From the NCBI RefSeq assembly GCF_900142775.1, contig NZ_FRCC01000009.1, forward strand, positions 62,001-126,000: a stretch of 64,000 nucleotides of DNA, read 5' to 3'. Under the pieces are notes generated by a model that searched no databases, was not told the origin of the DNA, and was given only the letters and a program-made list of their open reading frames with translations. Numbering within the stretch: the first letter of the stretch is position 1; each line of letters begins with the position of its first letter. Below are positions 44,369 to 53,361 of this stretch, in pieces. The position numbers and the translations under genes were made by a program. Source of the DNA: Flavobacterium flevense. GTDB taxonomy: Bacteria > Bacteroidota > Bacteroidia > Flavobacteriales > Flavobacteriaceae.

Positions 44369-44905
44369 TTAATTTCTCAATTTTATCAGTTTTTCTTCCG
44401 CTTTGATGAGATCATCATTTAGATCGTTTATTTTAATTTGTTGTTTACTGATTTTGATGTTCTCTTCTTCAATATCAGTAGAAGTTAGCTTTCCTCGTGA
44501 TTTTTGACTTTCAAAGCGTTGTTTACTTTTGTTTAAACTTTTTTCTTCTTGCGATATTTTGGTTTTTATTTTATGAACTGATTTTTCTCCCGAAAGAATT
44601 TGGTCTTGTTGTTTTGTAAATGCTTTTTGTTCTTTTTCGAAATCCTTTTTTTCCTGCTCGGCTTTTTTAGCTTCTTTTAGTGCTTCTTTCTCTTTTCGCA
44701 TTTTTGCTTTAAGCTCATTGGCTTCTTTTCTTAGCGCTTCTTTTTCTGCTGCAGCAGTCATAGCAACTGCTTTGGTTGCAGCGTTAATTGAATCTTTAGC
44801 GGTATTGACTTTTACAGAATTTTGAGTATTACCGCTTGTAGTTTGAGCAAAGAAAAACTGAAAACTGGAAAGTAATACTGTGCTTAAAATTAATTTTAGT
44901 TTCAT
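44369..44905 (-). CDS. Exported coiled-coil protein
   Basis: The 178-residue protein has a signal peptide (MKLKLILSTVLLSSFQFFFAQ) and then an almost entirely helical, Lys/Glu/Ala-rich mature part (AAEKEALRKEANELKAKMRKEKEALK, EKSLNKSKQRFESQKSRG, DDLIKAEEKLIKLRN), consistent with a long coiled coil in the periplasm. No family could be named from the sequence. It is likely structural or a binding scaffold; low complexity makes remote relationships unreliable. Confidence 0.65.
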   Translation of the reverse strand: MKLKLILSTVLLSSFQFFFAQTTSGNTQNSVKVNTAKDSINAATKAVAMTAAAEKEALRKEANELKAKMRKEKEALKEAKKAEQEKKDFEKEQKAFTKQQDQILSGEKSVHKIKTKISQEEKSLNKSKQRFESQKSRGKLTSTDIEEENIKISKQQIKINDLNDDLIKAEEKLIKLRN

Positions 44906-45215
44906 GATATAGCGTTTTTAGATTAATAAAAATGATTGTTATCATTCCTAATATTATATACAAGGTAGGAAATATCTTTTAAAAAACCTCTGTTTTTTTA
45001 ATCTCAAAGCAGGAAATAGAAATGATTTTGCTTAACTACCTGTTATTTAGTGTTTTGTATTTTTTGTTATAAGAATGTTTTGTGTTTTATTTAACTTGAA
45101 TTCAGGGAGCTTTTATAGTAAACAATGCCTAAAATAAAAAGCATTGCATAATTTTTTTAGAAATATTTAATTATCCATTAGATAATTCTATTTTTGCACC
45201 ACAAATTAACATCCT
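44906..45215. other. Divergent intergenic region before pyrD
   Basis: This 310-bp gap separates the coiled-coil gene from pyrD. Two small dyads are visible, TTCCTA (44945-44950) with TAGGAA (44966-44971) and CAATGC (45123-45128) with GCATTG (45141-45146). The rest is AT-rich apart from the pyrD promoter. Confidence 0.5.
45166..45196 (+). promoter_or_regulatory. Promoter of pyrD
   Basis: TTTA (45166-45169), 19 nt, then TATTTTTG (45189-45196), with the ATG 19 nt further on. Confidence 0.6.
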
Positions 45216-46265
45216 ATGTATAAACAGCTTATCCGACCGCTCTTTTTTTGTTTTGATCCGGAAAAAATACATTATTTCACGTTCTCATTTGTTCGTGTTA
45301 CTTCTAAAATTCCCGGTTTTTCGACTCTTTATAAATCACTTTATTTAGTAAATGATAAAAGATTAGAAACGGAAGTGTTTGGGTTAAAATTTAAAAATCC
45401 TGTAGGTTTAGCTGCCGGTTTTGATAAGGATGCCAAATTATATAAGGAATTATCCAATTTTGGTTTTGGATTTATCGAAATAGGAACTTTAACACCGAAA
45501 GGGCAGGAAGGAAATCCTAAAAAACGATTGTTTCGTTTAAGAGAAGATTCGGCAATTATTAACCGAATGGGATTTAATAACGGTGGCGTAATGGAAGCGG
45601 TTGAAAGACTGAAATCTAATCCCGGAGTTTTAATTGGTGGAAACATTGGAAAAAATAAATTAACTCCTAATGAAGAAGCAACTTCGGATTACGAAATCTG
45701 TTTTGATGCTTTATACGATTATGTGGATTATTTTGTAGTGAATGTGAGTTCGCCTAATACGCCAAATTTACGTGCTTTACAGGACAAAGAACCGTTGACA
45801 CAGCTGTTGCAAACCTTGCAGAATAAAAATTTGGCTAAGCCAAAACAAACCCGAGACGGAGTCGAACTGAGCGGAGCTAAACCAATTTTGCTTAAAATCG
45901 CTCCTGATTTGACTGATGAGCAATTATTAGATATTATTGATATTGTAAAAGAAACTCAAATTGCGGGTGTAATTGCCACCAATACTACTATTTCCCGTGA
46001 CGGTTTACAATCAGAAAATAAAACTGAAATGGGTGGATTGTCAGGGAAGCCATTAACCAAACGTTCTACTGAAGTAATTCGTTTTCTTTCGCAAAAAAGC
46101 AATAAAGCTTTCCCAATTATTGGAGTAGGAGGAATCCATTCTGCCGATGATGCTATCGAAAAACTAGAAGCAGGAGCCAGTTTAGTACAGCTCTATACTG
46201 GTTTTATTTATGAAGGCCCGGCCTTAGTAAAAGCGATTAACAAAAAGATTCTAAGTCGTAAGTAG
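45216..46265 (+). CDS. pyrD: Quinone-dependent dihydroorotate dehydrogenase (class 2)
   Basis: The 349-residue class 2 enzyme oxidises dihydroorotate to orotate with a quinone in pyrimidine synthesis. The N-terminal membrane-associating helices ([22 protein letters not shown]) are present. Then come [50 protein letters not shown], the catalytic Ser loop [32 protein letters not shown] and [12 protein letters not shown]. The orotate phosphoribosyltransferase gene pyrE is nearby at 52120. Confidence 0.97.
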   Translation: MYKQLIRPLFFCFDPEKIHYFTFSFVRVTSKIPGFSTLYKSLYLVNDKRLETEVFGLKFKNPVGLAAGFDKDAKLYKELSNFGFGFIEIGTLTPKGQEGNPKKRLFRLREDSAIINRMGFNNGGVMEAVERLKSNPGVLIGGNIGKNKLTPNEEATSDYEICFDALYDYVDYFVVNVSSPNTPNLRALQDKEPLTQLLQTLQNKNLAKPKQTRDGVELSGAKPILLKIAPDLTDEQLLDIIDIVKETQIAGVIATNTTISRDGLQSENKTEMGGLSGKPLTKRSTEVIRFLSQKSNKAFPIIGVGGIHSADDAIEKLEAGASLVQLYTGFIYEGPALVKAINKKILSRK

Positions 46266-46365
46266 GTTTTTTACGCAAAGATACATGAAGAGAAAATGTA
46301 AAAATTCGCTAAGTTTTTAGTTTTAAACTCTGCTGTTATTACGCAAAGATTCTCAAAGAGAAAAG
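46262..46365. repeat. Partial direct repeat ACGCAAAGAT
   Basis: ACGCAAAGAT occurs twice downstream of pyrD (at about 46274 and 46341), once as TTACGCAAAGATACATGAAGAG and once as TTACGCAAAGATTCTCAAAGAG. It resembles short repeats between genes in flavobacteria. Confidence 0.45.
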
Positions 46366-46372
46366 TAATTTC

Positions 46373-46425
46373 AATTTCAATGGCAATTTCAAATAATATT
46401 GATATTGCCATTGAAATTGTTTTTT
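46373..46425 (+). terminator. Terminator of pyrD with a 15-bp stem
   Basis: AATTTCAATGGCAAT (46373-46387) pairs perfectly with ATTGCCATTGAAATT (46404-46418), followed by GTTTTTTT. Confidence 0.85.
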
Positions 46426-46457
46426 TGATATTTCCATTGATTTTTGATATTTCCATT
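46421..46457. repeat. 17-bp tandem direct repeat
   Basis: TTTTTGATATTTCCATT occurs at 46422-46438 and again at 46441-46457, with period 19, between the pyrD terminator and the hmgL promoter. Confidence 0.6.
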
Positions 46458-46462
46458 TTACT

Positions 46463-46493
46463 TTGCTAAATAATACTTTTTGTCAGTTAGCAA
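46463..46493. promoter_or_regulatory. Candidate operator over the hmgL -33 box
   Basis: TTGCTAA (46463-46469) and TTAGCAA (46487-46493) form a 7-bp inverted repeat whose centre lies on the TTTG -33 box at 46479-46482. Confidence 0.35.
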
Positions 46494-46508
46494 GTTTTAG
46501 TATCTTTG
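46479..46508 (+). promoter_or_regulatory. Promoter of hmgL with the -7 box 6 nt before the ATG
   Basis: TTTG (46479-46482), 18 nt, then TATCTTTG (46501-46508): both boxes are perfect. The ATG is at 46515, where the transcript should begin, so the mRNA is predicted to be leaderless. Confidence 0.65.
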
Positions 46509-46514
46509 AAATCT

Positions 46515-47378
46515 ATGGAGCCAATAAAAATTATAGAATGTCCACGTGATGCCATGCAAGGCATTAAAACTTTTATCCCTACCGAGAAGAAAGTTGCTTA
46601 CATTCAGTCTTTATTGAGGGTAGGATTTGACACTATCGATTTTGGAAGTTTTGTGTCACCAAAAGCTATTCCGCAAATGCAGGATACTGCGGCGGTTTTA
46701 GACCAATTGGATTTATCCGGAACAAGCAGTAAATTATTAGCCATTATTGCAAATACCAAAGGCGCTGAAATGGCAGCACAATTTGGAGCCATACACTATT
46801 TAGGCTTTCCTTTTTCGATTTCTGAGAATTTCCAAATGCGAAATACCCACAAAACCATAGCAGAATCAATTATAAGTTTACAGGAAATTCTGGAAATAGC
46901 CTATAAAAATGATAAAGAAGTGGTGGCTTATTTGTCTATGGGTTTTGGAAATCCCTACGGAGATCCCTGGAATGTAGCTATTGTAGGAGAATGGACAGAA
47001 AAGTTGGCTGCAATGGGAGTAAAAATACTTTCATTATCGGATACAATTGGCAGTTCTACACCAGAGGTGATTCGGTATTTGTTTTCGAGTTTAATACCCC
47101 AATATCCTCAAATGGAATTTGGCGCTCATTTGCATACTACTTATGATAAATGGTTTGAAAAAATAGAAGCAGCTCATCAGTCGGGCTGTCGTCGATTTGA
47201 TGGTGCAATTCAGGGTTTTGGAGGTTGTCCAATGGCAAAAGATGAATTGACCGGAAATATGCCAACAGAAAAATTACTATCTTATTTTACCGCTAATAAG
47301 GAGAATCTAAAATTGAATCCATTGAGTTTTGAAAGTGCTTATAATGAGGCTTCAAAGTTATTTGGTGCGTTTTATTAA
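46515..47378 (+). CDS. Hydroxymethylglutaryl-CoA lyase
   Basis: The 287-residue protein cleaves HMG-CoA to acetyl-CoA and acetoacetate, the last step of leucine breakdown. The TIM-barrel motifs are IIECPRDAMQG, DFGSFVSPKAIPQM, YLSMGFGNPYGDPWN, FGAHLHTTYDKW (metal-ligand histidines) and the C-terminal signature QGFGGCPMAKDELTGNMPTEKLL with the catalytic Cys. A TTG at 46506 lies inside the -7 box and is not the start; the ATG at 46515 is. Confidence 0.93.
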   Translation: MEPIKIIECPRDAMQGIKTFIPTEKKVAYIQSLLRVGFDTIDFGSFVSPKAIPQMQDTAAVLDQLDLSGTSSKLLAIIANTKGAEMAAQFGAIHYLGFPFSISENFQMRNTHKTIAESIISLQEILEIAYKNDKEVVAYLSMGFGNPYGDPWNVAIVGEWTEKLAAMGVKILSLSDTIGSSTPEVIRYLFSSLIPQYPQMEFGAHLHTTYDKWFEKIEAAHQSGCRRFDGAIQGFGGCPMAKDELTGNMPTEKLLSYFTANKENLKLNPLSFESAYNEASKLFGAFY

Positions 47379-47445
47379 TCCTGAATATTTATAATAAAAG
47401 TTTCCGGTTTTCGTTTTCTTAATCTAAAAGTATTTAAGTCCTGCG

Positions 47446-48000
47446 ATGAAAAAATATTATTTACTTAAAATAACGTGTTGGGCATTTTTGATAATGTCGA
47501 CTTTTTCCTGTTCCAGTGATTTAAATTTTGATCAGGTAAACGATTTAAAACTTCAGCCTGTAGTGGAAGGGAATCTGAGTTATTTTAATGTTGCAGCCAC
47601 TGATTTTCTGGCTGATAACGGCTCAGAATATAATTTGGTTTTGGATTCTCAGGATTTTGATATTTTCAGAGACAGATACCTTAATGATTATTTGCAAAAA
47701 GCAGACTTACATTTTGAAATAACCAATACCATAAACAGAGCTTTCAAAGCTGATATTCTTTTGTTAAACGATAATGATCAGGTTTTGTATACCATCAGTT
47801 TTGATATTCCTGCTTCTGCTGGAACTCCAACGGTAATCAGCAAAATGGAAATTTTTGAAAATGCTAAATTACAGTTGCTTAAAAATACCCGAAAACTGCA
47901 ATTTGCATTAACGGTAAAATCCGGCCCGGCTTTTAACTCCAACAGTACAGGTAATTTAATATTGCGTTCAAGTGCAACCGTATATTTAGAAATAGAATGA
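47446..48000 (+). CDS. Predicted lipoprotein preceding the DUF5723 gene
   Basis: The 184-residue protein has a lipoprotein signal (MKKYYLLKITCWAFLIMSTFSCSS; lipobox STFSC) and then strand-rich sequence (LDSQDFDIFRDRYLNDYLQKADLHFEITNTINRAFKADILLLNDNDQVLYTISFDIP, in strands). It shares the ATGA overlap with the DUF5723 gene, so they form a tight operon and probably act together at the outer membrane. I do not recognise a named family. Confidence 0.78.
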   Translation: MKKYYLLKITCWAFLIMSTFSCSSDLNFDQVNDLKLQPVVEGNLSYFNVAATDFLADNGSEYNLVLDSQDFDIFRDRYLNDYLQKADLHFEITNTINRAFKADILLLNDNDQVLYTISFDIPASAGTPTVISKMEIFENAKLQLLKNTRKLQFALTVKSGPAFNSNSTGNLILRSSATVYLEIE

Positions 48001-49403
48001 GAAAAATAATTGCATTTTTTTTCGTTTTGATTTCGCTAAATTGTTTTTCACAAAACAAGCAATTGCTTTATAATTTTACTTCAGTTCCACAATCGTTAAT
48101 GACAAATCCCGGAGCCGATTTTAAATACAAATATTATTTTGGTGTTCCGTTGCTTTCCGGTTTTTCTTTTAAAACTGCTTCATCCGGGTTTTCAGCTTAT
48201 GATTTGTTTGCCAATGACGGAGTCGATTTCAATCAGAAATTAAGAAATGTGGTGTACTCAACCAGCCGCCGGGATCATGCAGCGGTAAACGAACAAATCG
48301 AAATTTTGAATGGTGGTATTAAACTGGGTGACTGGCTGGATAATAAAGGCTATCTTTCCTTTGGCTTGTATCAGGAGTTTGATTTTTTTAGCTATATGCC
48401 TAAAGATTTGGCTATTTTAGCTTTAGACGGAAATCAAAATTATATTGGAAAATCCTTTAATCTGGCTGATTTAAGTGTAAAAGCTGAGGCAGTTACCGTT
48501 TTGCATTTGGGATATCATAAAAATCTTTCCGAAAAACTAATAGTTGGAGCAAGGGGGAAAGTCTATTTTAGTGGTTTCAATGCAACTTCTACACAAAATT
48601 CAGGTTCTATAATTACGACCAATTCTAATACTACCGTTTACAACCAGATAATTAATTCGAATCTGGAATTAAAAACCTCAGGTGTTTCAAAGTATACTAC
48701 AGATGAATATGATGGAGATGTGGCCGGCGATATTCAGAAACAAATGCTGTTTGGCGGCGATTTAGGTTTAGGATTTGACTTAGGATTTACTTATTATCCT
48801 AAAAAAAATACCCAGATAACAGCCAGTATTCTTGACGTAGGATTTGTAAACCACAGCAAAGATGTTGAAAACTATACCTTGAAAGGATACTATAACTATC
48901 AGGGAATTAATCCTGACTTTTCAAATACTGATGACCCTGAAAGTATTTATGATGATTTTAGAGAAGCAATTCCTTTAGATACTTTGTATACTAAATATAC
49001 CACTTGGCGTCCTGTAAAACTAAATGCTTCCTATCAATACTCTTTTGGAACAGCCACTGATGAAGATTGTGTGTGCATAGCCGGCGAAAAAAGTTATAAA
49101 AATGCCGTAGGAGCACAGCTGTTTGTCATGAGCACGCCCAGAACACCAATAACTGCATTAACGGGTTTTTATCGGCGAAATGTTTCTGATAAACTACATC
49201 TTAAAGCAACTTATACGCTGGATTCCTATTCTTATACCAATATAGGATTGGGATTGTCAGCTGATATAGGTAAGTTCAATATGTATTTTATGGCTGATAA
49301 TTTATTGGAATACCGCGATGTTTCTAAAGCAAATAGTCTTTCGTTTCAATTTGGATTTAATTTCATTTTCAAAGACAGTAATGAACCGCCTTATTCGCAA
49401 TAG
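47997..49403 (+). CDS. DUF5723 family outer membrane protein
   Basis: The 468-residue protein has a signal peptide (MRKIIAFFFVLISLNCFSQ), then the family opening LLYNFTSVPQSLMTNPGAD and a series of amphipathic strands ending in a typical outer-membrane C-terminus (FQFGFNFIF followed by a short tail). DUF5723 proteins are beta-barrels with no assigned function. The start overlaps the stop of the lipoprotein gene by 4 nt (ATGA), so the two are likely partners. Confidence 0.88.
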   Translation: MRKIIAFFFVLISLNCFSQNKQLLYNFTSVPQSLMTNPGADFKYKYYFGVPLLSGFSFKTASSGFSAYDLFANDGVDFNQKLRNVVYSTSRRDHAAVNEQIEILNGGIKLGDWLDNKGYLSFGLYQEFDFFSYMPKDLAILALDGNQNYIGKSFNLADLSVKAEAVTVLHLGYHKNLSEKLIVGARGKVYFSGFNATSTQNSGSIITTNSNTTVYNQIINSNLELKTSGVSKYTTDEYDGDVAGDIQKQMLFGGDLGLGFDLGFTYYPKKNTQITASILDVGFVNHSKDVENYTLKGYYNYQGINPDFSNTDDPESIYDDFREAIPLDTLYTKYTTWRPVKLNASYQYSFGTATDEDCVCIAGEKSYKNAVGAQLFVMSTPRTPITALTGFYRRNVSDKLHLKATYTLDSYSYTNIGLGLSADIGKFNMYFMADNLLEYRDVSKANSLSFQFGFNFIFKDSNEPPYSQ

Positions 49404-49461
49404 TTGAAGACTATTGTTAAATTAATTGAATTTTGAATTATAAAAAGTCAAAATAATTTGC

Positions 49462-49469
49462 TATATTTG
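49462..49469 (+). promoter_or_regulatory. -7 promoter box of guaB
   Basis: TATATTTG matches the consensus 26 nt before the ATG at 49496. No convincing -33 box is present. Confidence 0.6.
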
Positions 49470-49495
49470 CACGCAATTCAACTAGAAATTGCAAC

Positions 49496-50968
49496 ATGAT
49501 AGCACACAACTCCAAGATTATCGGTGAAGGTTTAACTTACGATGATGTATTATTAGTTCCTAATTACTCGCATGTGCTTCCTCGCGAAGTGAGTATCAAA
49601 ACAAAATTTTCAAGAAATATAACGCTTAACGTTCCTATTGTATCTGCCGCTATGGATACCGTAACCGAAAGTTCTATGGCAATTGCTATGGCACAAGAAG
49701 GAGGAATTGGTGTTTTACATAAAAATATGACTATTGAGCAGCAAGCTGCTAAAGTAAGAAAAGTAAAACGTGCCGAATCAGGTATGATCATCGATCCGGT
49801 TACTTTGCCATTAAATGCTACTGTAGCTGACGCTAAATCGGCAATGAAAGAATATGGTATCGGCGGAATTCCGGTTGTTGATGAAAATCAAAAACTGAAA
49901 GGGATTGTTACTAATCGTGATTTGCGTTTTGAAAAAAACAGCACCCGACCAATTATCGAGGTCATGACGAGTGAAAATCTGGTAACTGTTGCCGAAGGAA
50001 CATCACTAGAACAGGCAGAAGTTGTTTTGCAGGGGCATAAAATTGAAAAACTTCCTGTAATTGACAAAGACAATACATTAGTGGGTTTGATTACATTTAG
50101 AGATATTACTAAATTGAATCAAAAACCAAATGCTAATAAAGATAAATACGGACGTTTGCGGGTAGCTGCTGCTTTAGGAGTTACTGCCGATGCCGTTGAA
50201 AGAGCTACAGCTTTAGTAAATGCAGGTGTTGATGCGGTAATTATTGATACCGCTCACGGACATACTAAAGGAGTGGTGGATGTTTTAAAATTAGTTAAAG
50301 CACAATTTCCTGATTTAGATGTTATTGTAGGTAACATCGCTACACCGGAAGCTGCTAAATATTTGGTTGAAAACGGAGCAGATGGCGTAAAAGTAGGAAT
50401 CGGTCCAGGTTCTATTTGTACTACCCGTATTGTAGCCGGTGTTGGTTTTCCTCAGTTTTCAGCTGTTTTAGAAGTAGCTGCAGCTATCAAAGGTTCAGGC
50501 GTTCCTGTAATTGCTGATGGTGGAATTCGTTACACAGGAGATATTCCTAAAGCAATTGCCGCAGGAGCTGATTGTGTAATGTTAGGTTCGCTTTTAGCCG
50601 GTACTAAGGAATCTCCGGGAGAAACTATTATTTTTGAAGGAAGAAAATTCAAATCATACCGCGGAATGGGTTCTGTTGAAGCCATGCAAACCGGTTCTAA
50701 AGACCGTTATTTCCAGGATGTAGAAGACGATGTAAAAAAACTGGTTCCGGAAGGAATTGTAGGTCGTGTGCCTTACAAAGGAGAATTAAACGAAAGTATG
50801 TTGCAATTTGTAGGAGGTCTTCGCGCAGGTATGGGATATTGTGGTGCTAAAGATATTGCTACGTTGCAGGAAACAGGACGTTTTGTTCGTTTAACTTCAA
50901 GCGGAATTTCTGAAAGTCATCCTCATAATGTTACGATTACTAAAGAAGCGCCAAATTATTCCAGATAA
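49496..50968 (+). CDS. guaB: Inosine-5'-monophosphate dehydrogenase
   Basis: The 490-residue protein oxidises IMP to XMP, the committed step of GMP synthesis. Two CBS domains interrupt the barrel at about residues 95-210 ([46 protein letters not shown]). The catalytic Cys loop is [17 protein letters not shown] near residue 305, and the flap contains [10 protein letters not shown] and [28 protein letters not shown] bidirectional terminator follows. Confidence 0.98.
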   Translation: MIAHNSKIIGEGLTYDDVLLVPNYSHVLPREVSIKTKFSRNITLNVPIVSAAMDTVTESSMAIAMAQEGGIGVLHKNMTIEQQAAKVRKVKRAESGMIIDPVTLPLNATVADAKSAMKEYGIGGIPVVDENQKLKGIVTNRDLRFEKNSTRPIIEVMTSENLVTVAEGTSLEQAEVVLQGHKIEKLPVIDKDNTLVGLITFRDITKLNQKPNANKDKYGRLRVAAALGVTADAVERATALVNAGVDAVIIDTAHGHTKGVVDVLKLVKAQFPDLDVIVGNIATPEAAKYLVENGADGVKVGIGPGSICTTRIVAGVGFPQFSAVLEVAAAIKGSGVPVIADGGIRYTGDIPKAIAAGADCVMLGSLLAGTKESPGETIIFEGRKFKSYRGMGSVEAMQTGSKDRYFQDVEDDVKKLVPEGIVGRVPYKGELNESMLQFVGGLRAGMGYCGAKDIATLQETGRFVRLTSSGISESHPHNVTITKEAPNYSR

Positions 50969-50989
50969 TTTAAAGCTTAATTTATAGAG

Positions 50990-51032
50990 AAAGGCTGTCT
51001 TTGAAGTGTGAACTTTAAGACAGCCTTTTAAT
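50990..51032. terminator. Bidirectional terminator after guaB
   Basis: AAAGGCTGTCTT (50990-51001) pairs perfectly with AAGACAGCCTTT (51017-51028), followed by TAATTTTT. Confidence 0.9.
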
Positions 51033-51050
51033 TTTTATAAATAAATTGTT

Positions 51051-51431
51051 TTATTTCAATACATGAGTCGCTAATACATTGTGAACATCATACACATTTA
51101 CTGATTTGTTGAATTGTTTTCTGATGCTTGGTACTTGCTCACTGGAAACCCAGATTTTTAATTCAGCTTCCAGATCAAAAGTCCCCGCGGTTTCAATACT
51201 AAATCGTGAAATACTTTTATAGCTAATGGATTTGTATTCTACTTTACTGGCTGTTAAGCCCTGTTTATCTACTAAAATAAGTCTTTTATTGGTGAAAATA
51301 AATACATCTCTGATAAGTTTAAAACCTAATTCGATTTCTTCACCGCTTATTAATAATTTTCCGTAATCTTTTTGTAAATCTTCCTGGCTAACCGTTCCTG
51401 CGTTTCCAAGTAATGCTGAAAATAATCCCAT
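51051..51431 (-). CDS. Bacterial PH domain protein (bPH)
   Basis: The 126-residue protein is a compact bacterial pleckstrin-homology fold with strands GEEIELGFKLIRDVFIFTNKRLILVDKQG and YKSISYKSISRFSIETAGTFDLEAELKIWV and a C-terminal helix (VNVYDVHNVLATHVL). The block VFIFTNKRLILVDKQG is the family hallmark. No signal peptide or membrane segment is seen, so it is cytosolic. Function unknown. Confidence 0.88.
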   Translation of the reverse strand: MGLFSALLGNAGTVSQEDLQKDYGKLLISGEEIELGFKLIRDVFIFTNKRLILVDKQGLTASKVEYKSISYKSISRFSIETAGTFDLEAELKIWVSSEQVPSIRKQFNKSVNVYDVHNVLATHVLK

Positions 51432-51506
51432 AGTTGAATATTTTTTTAATCGTTTCTGTTTTTATTATACAATCATTTTTAGGTGACTTTTTGGTATTTA
51501 TAAAAA

Positions 51507-52112
51507 TTACAATTTTAGTTCTTCTTCTTTTTCAAATAATAATTTGATGTTTTCATAAGAGTTTTTCAGGATTTCAGGAATAGCATCCGGATGAATCCAG
51601 GCTACTTTTTCAATCCCTTCATCAAGTTGTCCTTGTGGTGTTCCTTCAAAGTCAGAATACATTTCGAACCAATGGGTAACTTTTAATTTATAAACACCAT
51701 TGCGCTTGAACACATGATAGGTTTTTTGTAATTTATTGGTAATTCGTAACTGGTTGACTCCGGTTTCTTCTTCGACTTCGCGCATTGCGGTTTGCTCGAT
51801 TTCTTCCTTTTTTTCGACACCACCTTTAGGTAAATCCCATTTTCCATTTCGAAAAATAAATAAAACCTCTCCCTTTTTATTGTAAACTAATCCTCCACCG
51901 GCTTTATTGACAGGGATTTTAGCTTTTAAAGTTTTCATAATCTCTTTTTCATCAGGATGATAGAGGTAGGCTTTTTGAATTTTATTTTGGAAAATTTTGA
52001 TTATAATTTGTTTAATATCAATACTTTCTAATAAAAACAACTGAAAGTCTGTCTCTCTGGAGATTTTATTTGTCAAAAAAAGTGGTTTGTCGTTAACAAA
52101 AACTTTATACAT
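51507..52112 (-). CDS. Nudix hydrolase
   Basis: The 201-residue protein has a Nudix box GGVEKKEEIEQTAMREVEEETGV (about 96-118) with the REVEEE core that binds the metal, after NGKWDLPKGG. An N-terminal region of about 70 residues (YKVFVNDKPLFLTN, KIPVNKAGGGLVYNKKG) precedes it. Substrate is unknown; candidates include NDP-sugars or oxidised nucleotides. Its start codon overlaps the pyrE -7 box on the other strand. Confidence 0.9.
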   Translation of the reverse strand: MYKVFVNDKPLFLTNKISRETDFQLFLLESIDIKQIIIKIFQNKIQKAYLYHPDEKEIMKTLKAKIPVNKAGGGLVYNKKGEVLFIFRNGKWDLPKGGVEKKEEIEQTAMREVEEETGVNQLRITNKLQKTYHVFKRNGVYKLKVTHWFEMYSDFEGTPQGQLDEGIEKVAWIHPDAIPEILKNSYENIKLLFEKEEELKL

Positions 52113-52115
52113 TTG
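52086..52115 (+). promoter_or_regulatory. Promoter of pyrE with the -7 box 4 nt before the ATG
   Basis: TTTG (52086-52089), 18 nt, then TACATTTG (52108-52115): both boxes match the consensus. The ATG at 52120 lies 4 nt later, which predicts a leaderless mRNA. The box also overlaps the start codon of the divergent Nudix gene. Confidence 0.65.
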
Positions 52116-52119
52116 TACT

Positions 52120-52773
52120 ATGATTTTTAATAAAGATACAGCCGAAAAAACAGCCGAATTGCTTTTACAAATAAATGCAATTAAATTGAATCCTGAAAAT
52201 TCTTTTACATGGGCTTCCGGATGGAAATCACCAATTTATTGTGATAACCGTCTAATTCTTTCATTTCCAAGCATACGAAATTATGTGAGAGATGAATTTG
52301 CAAAAAATATTGAGAAACAATTTGGGAAACCAGATGTAATCGCCGGAGTAGCTACAGGGGCTATCGGGATTGGTATGCTCGTTGCCGAAAGCATGGGATT
52401 ACCCTTTGTTTATGTTCGTCCGGAACCTAAAAAGCACGGTCGCCAGAATCAGGTGGAAGGCTTTTTGCAAAAAGGACAAAATGTTGTGGTTGTAGAAGAC
52501 TTAATTAGTACCGGTAACAGTAGTTTGCAGGCTGTTGATGCTTTGCGTGCTGCGGGAGCTAATGTTAAAGGTATGGCTGCTATATTTACGTATGGATTTG
52601 ATGTTGCTGAAGAAAACTTTAAAAAAGCAAAATTAGATTTATATACCCTTAGTAATTATCAAAACTTACTGAATTTAGCTGTAGCTAAAAGTTACATTAC
52701 TGAAAAGGAAGAGAAAACTTTAAGAGAATGGAGTATTACTCCTTCGACTTGGGGGCAAGTAGAGACTAAATAA
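52120..52773 (+). CDS. pyrE: Orotate phosphoribosyltransferase
   Basis: The 217-residue protein makes orotidine monophosphate from orotate and PRPP. Its opening MIFNKDTAEKTAELLLQINAIKL, the orotate loop FTWASGWKSPIYCDNR, YVRPEPKKHGRQNQVEG and the PRPP-binding block VVVVEDLISTGNSSLQA are diagnostic. An in-frame start at 52087 would lie in the promoter, so the ATG at 52120 is chosen. The next gene starts 10 nt after its stop. Confidence 0.96.
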   Translation: MIFNKDTAEKTAELLLQINAIKLNPENSFTWASGWKSPIYCDNRLILSFPSIRNYVRDEFAKNIEKQFGKPDVIAGVATGAIGIGMLVAESMGLPFVYVRPEPKKHGRQNQVEGFLQKGQNVVVVEDLISTGNSSLQAVDALRAAGANVKGMAAIFTYGFDVAEENFKKAKLDLYTLSNYQNLLNLAVAKSYITEKEEKTLREWSITPSTWGQVETK

Positions 52774-52783
52774 TAAGACGATT

Positions 52784-53176
52784 ATGAACTTAGAAAGTCC
52801 AAAGGTTAACGTTGAAAAATCGGCAGAGGAATTATTTGAATTGTTGACTGACATGCAAAATTTTGAGAAATTGATGCCGGAAAACATTGCTAAGTTTGAA
52901 GTTATTGGAGAAGATTCTTTTTTGTTTGGATTAAAAGGAATGCCTGAAATTCAATTGAAGGTTAAAGAAAAATCAGCTCCCCATAAAATAGTATTCGGAT
53001 CTGCATCTGATAAAGTACCTTTTACTCTTATCACTACTATTGATAGTGTTTCGGCTGCTACAAGCGCTGTGAAATTAGATTTTGAGGGTGATTTTAACCC
53101 AATGATGGCCATGATGATAAAAGGGCCAATTAGTAAGTTTATAGAAACGCTGGTTACCAATGTGCCTAAATTATAA
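52784..53176 (+). CDS. SRPBCC/START-like small protein after pyrE
   Basis: The 130-residue protein has the pattern of a SRPBCC (Bet v 1-like) fold: NLESPKVNVEKSAEELFELLTDMQNFEKLMPENIAKFEVIGE, then strands FLFGLKGMPEIQLKVKEK, KIVFGSASDKVPFTLITTIDS and SAVKLDFEGDFNPMMAMMIKGPISKFIETL. It is cotranscribed with pyrE in a two-gene unit. Its ligand is unknown. Confidence 0.82.
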   Translation: MNLESPKVNVEKSAEELFELLTDMQNFEKLMPENIAKFEVIGEDSFLFGLKGMPEIQLKVKEKSAPHKIVFGSASDKVPFTLITTIDSVSAATSAVKLDFEGDFNPMMAMMIKGPISKFIETLVTNVPKL

Positions 53177-53202
53177 ATTCGCATTTTTAAAATAAATTAT
53201 AC

Positions 53203-53240
53203 AACCCTTTTAGTCCTCAGGCTAAGAGGGTTTCTTTTTT
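53203..53240 (+). terminator. Terminator of the pyrE operon
   Basis: An 11-bp stem with one G-T pair (53203-53213 with 53222-53232), loop of 8 nt, then TCTTTTTT. Confidence 0.83.
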
Positions 53241-53361
53241 GTATAAATTGAACTTGCTGTTAAATCTCTTTCTGTCCATGTAAATATGCAAGTTGTGCAA
53301 GAGGAATTTATTTTCTTGTTTTTTCTTTCTTTATCTAATTTTATTCTGTAACCACTCATTA

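Noticed and set aside
46271..46456. A 61-codon minus-strand frame between pyrD and hmgL
   Set aside because: It covers the pyrD terminator and tandem repeats, and its peptide is low-complexity Ile/Glu. Not a gene.
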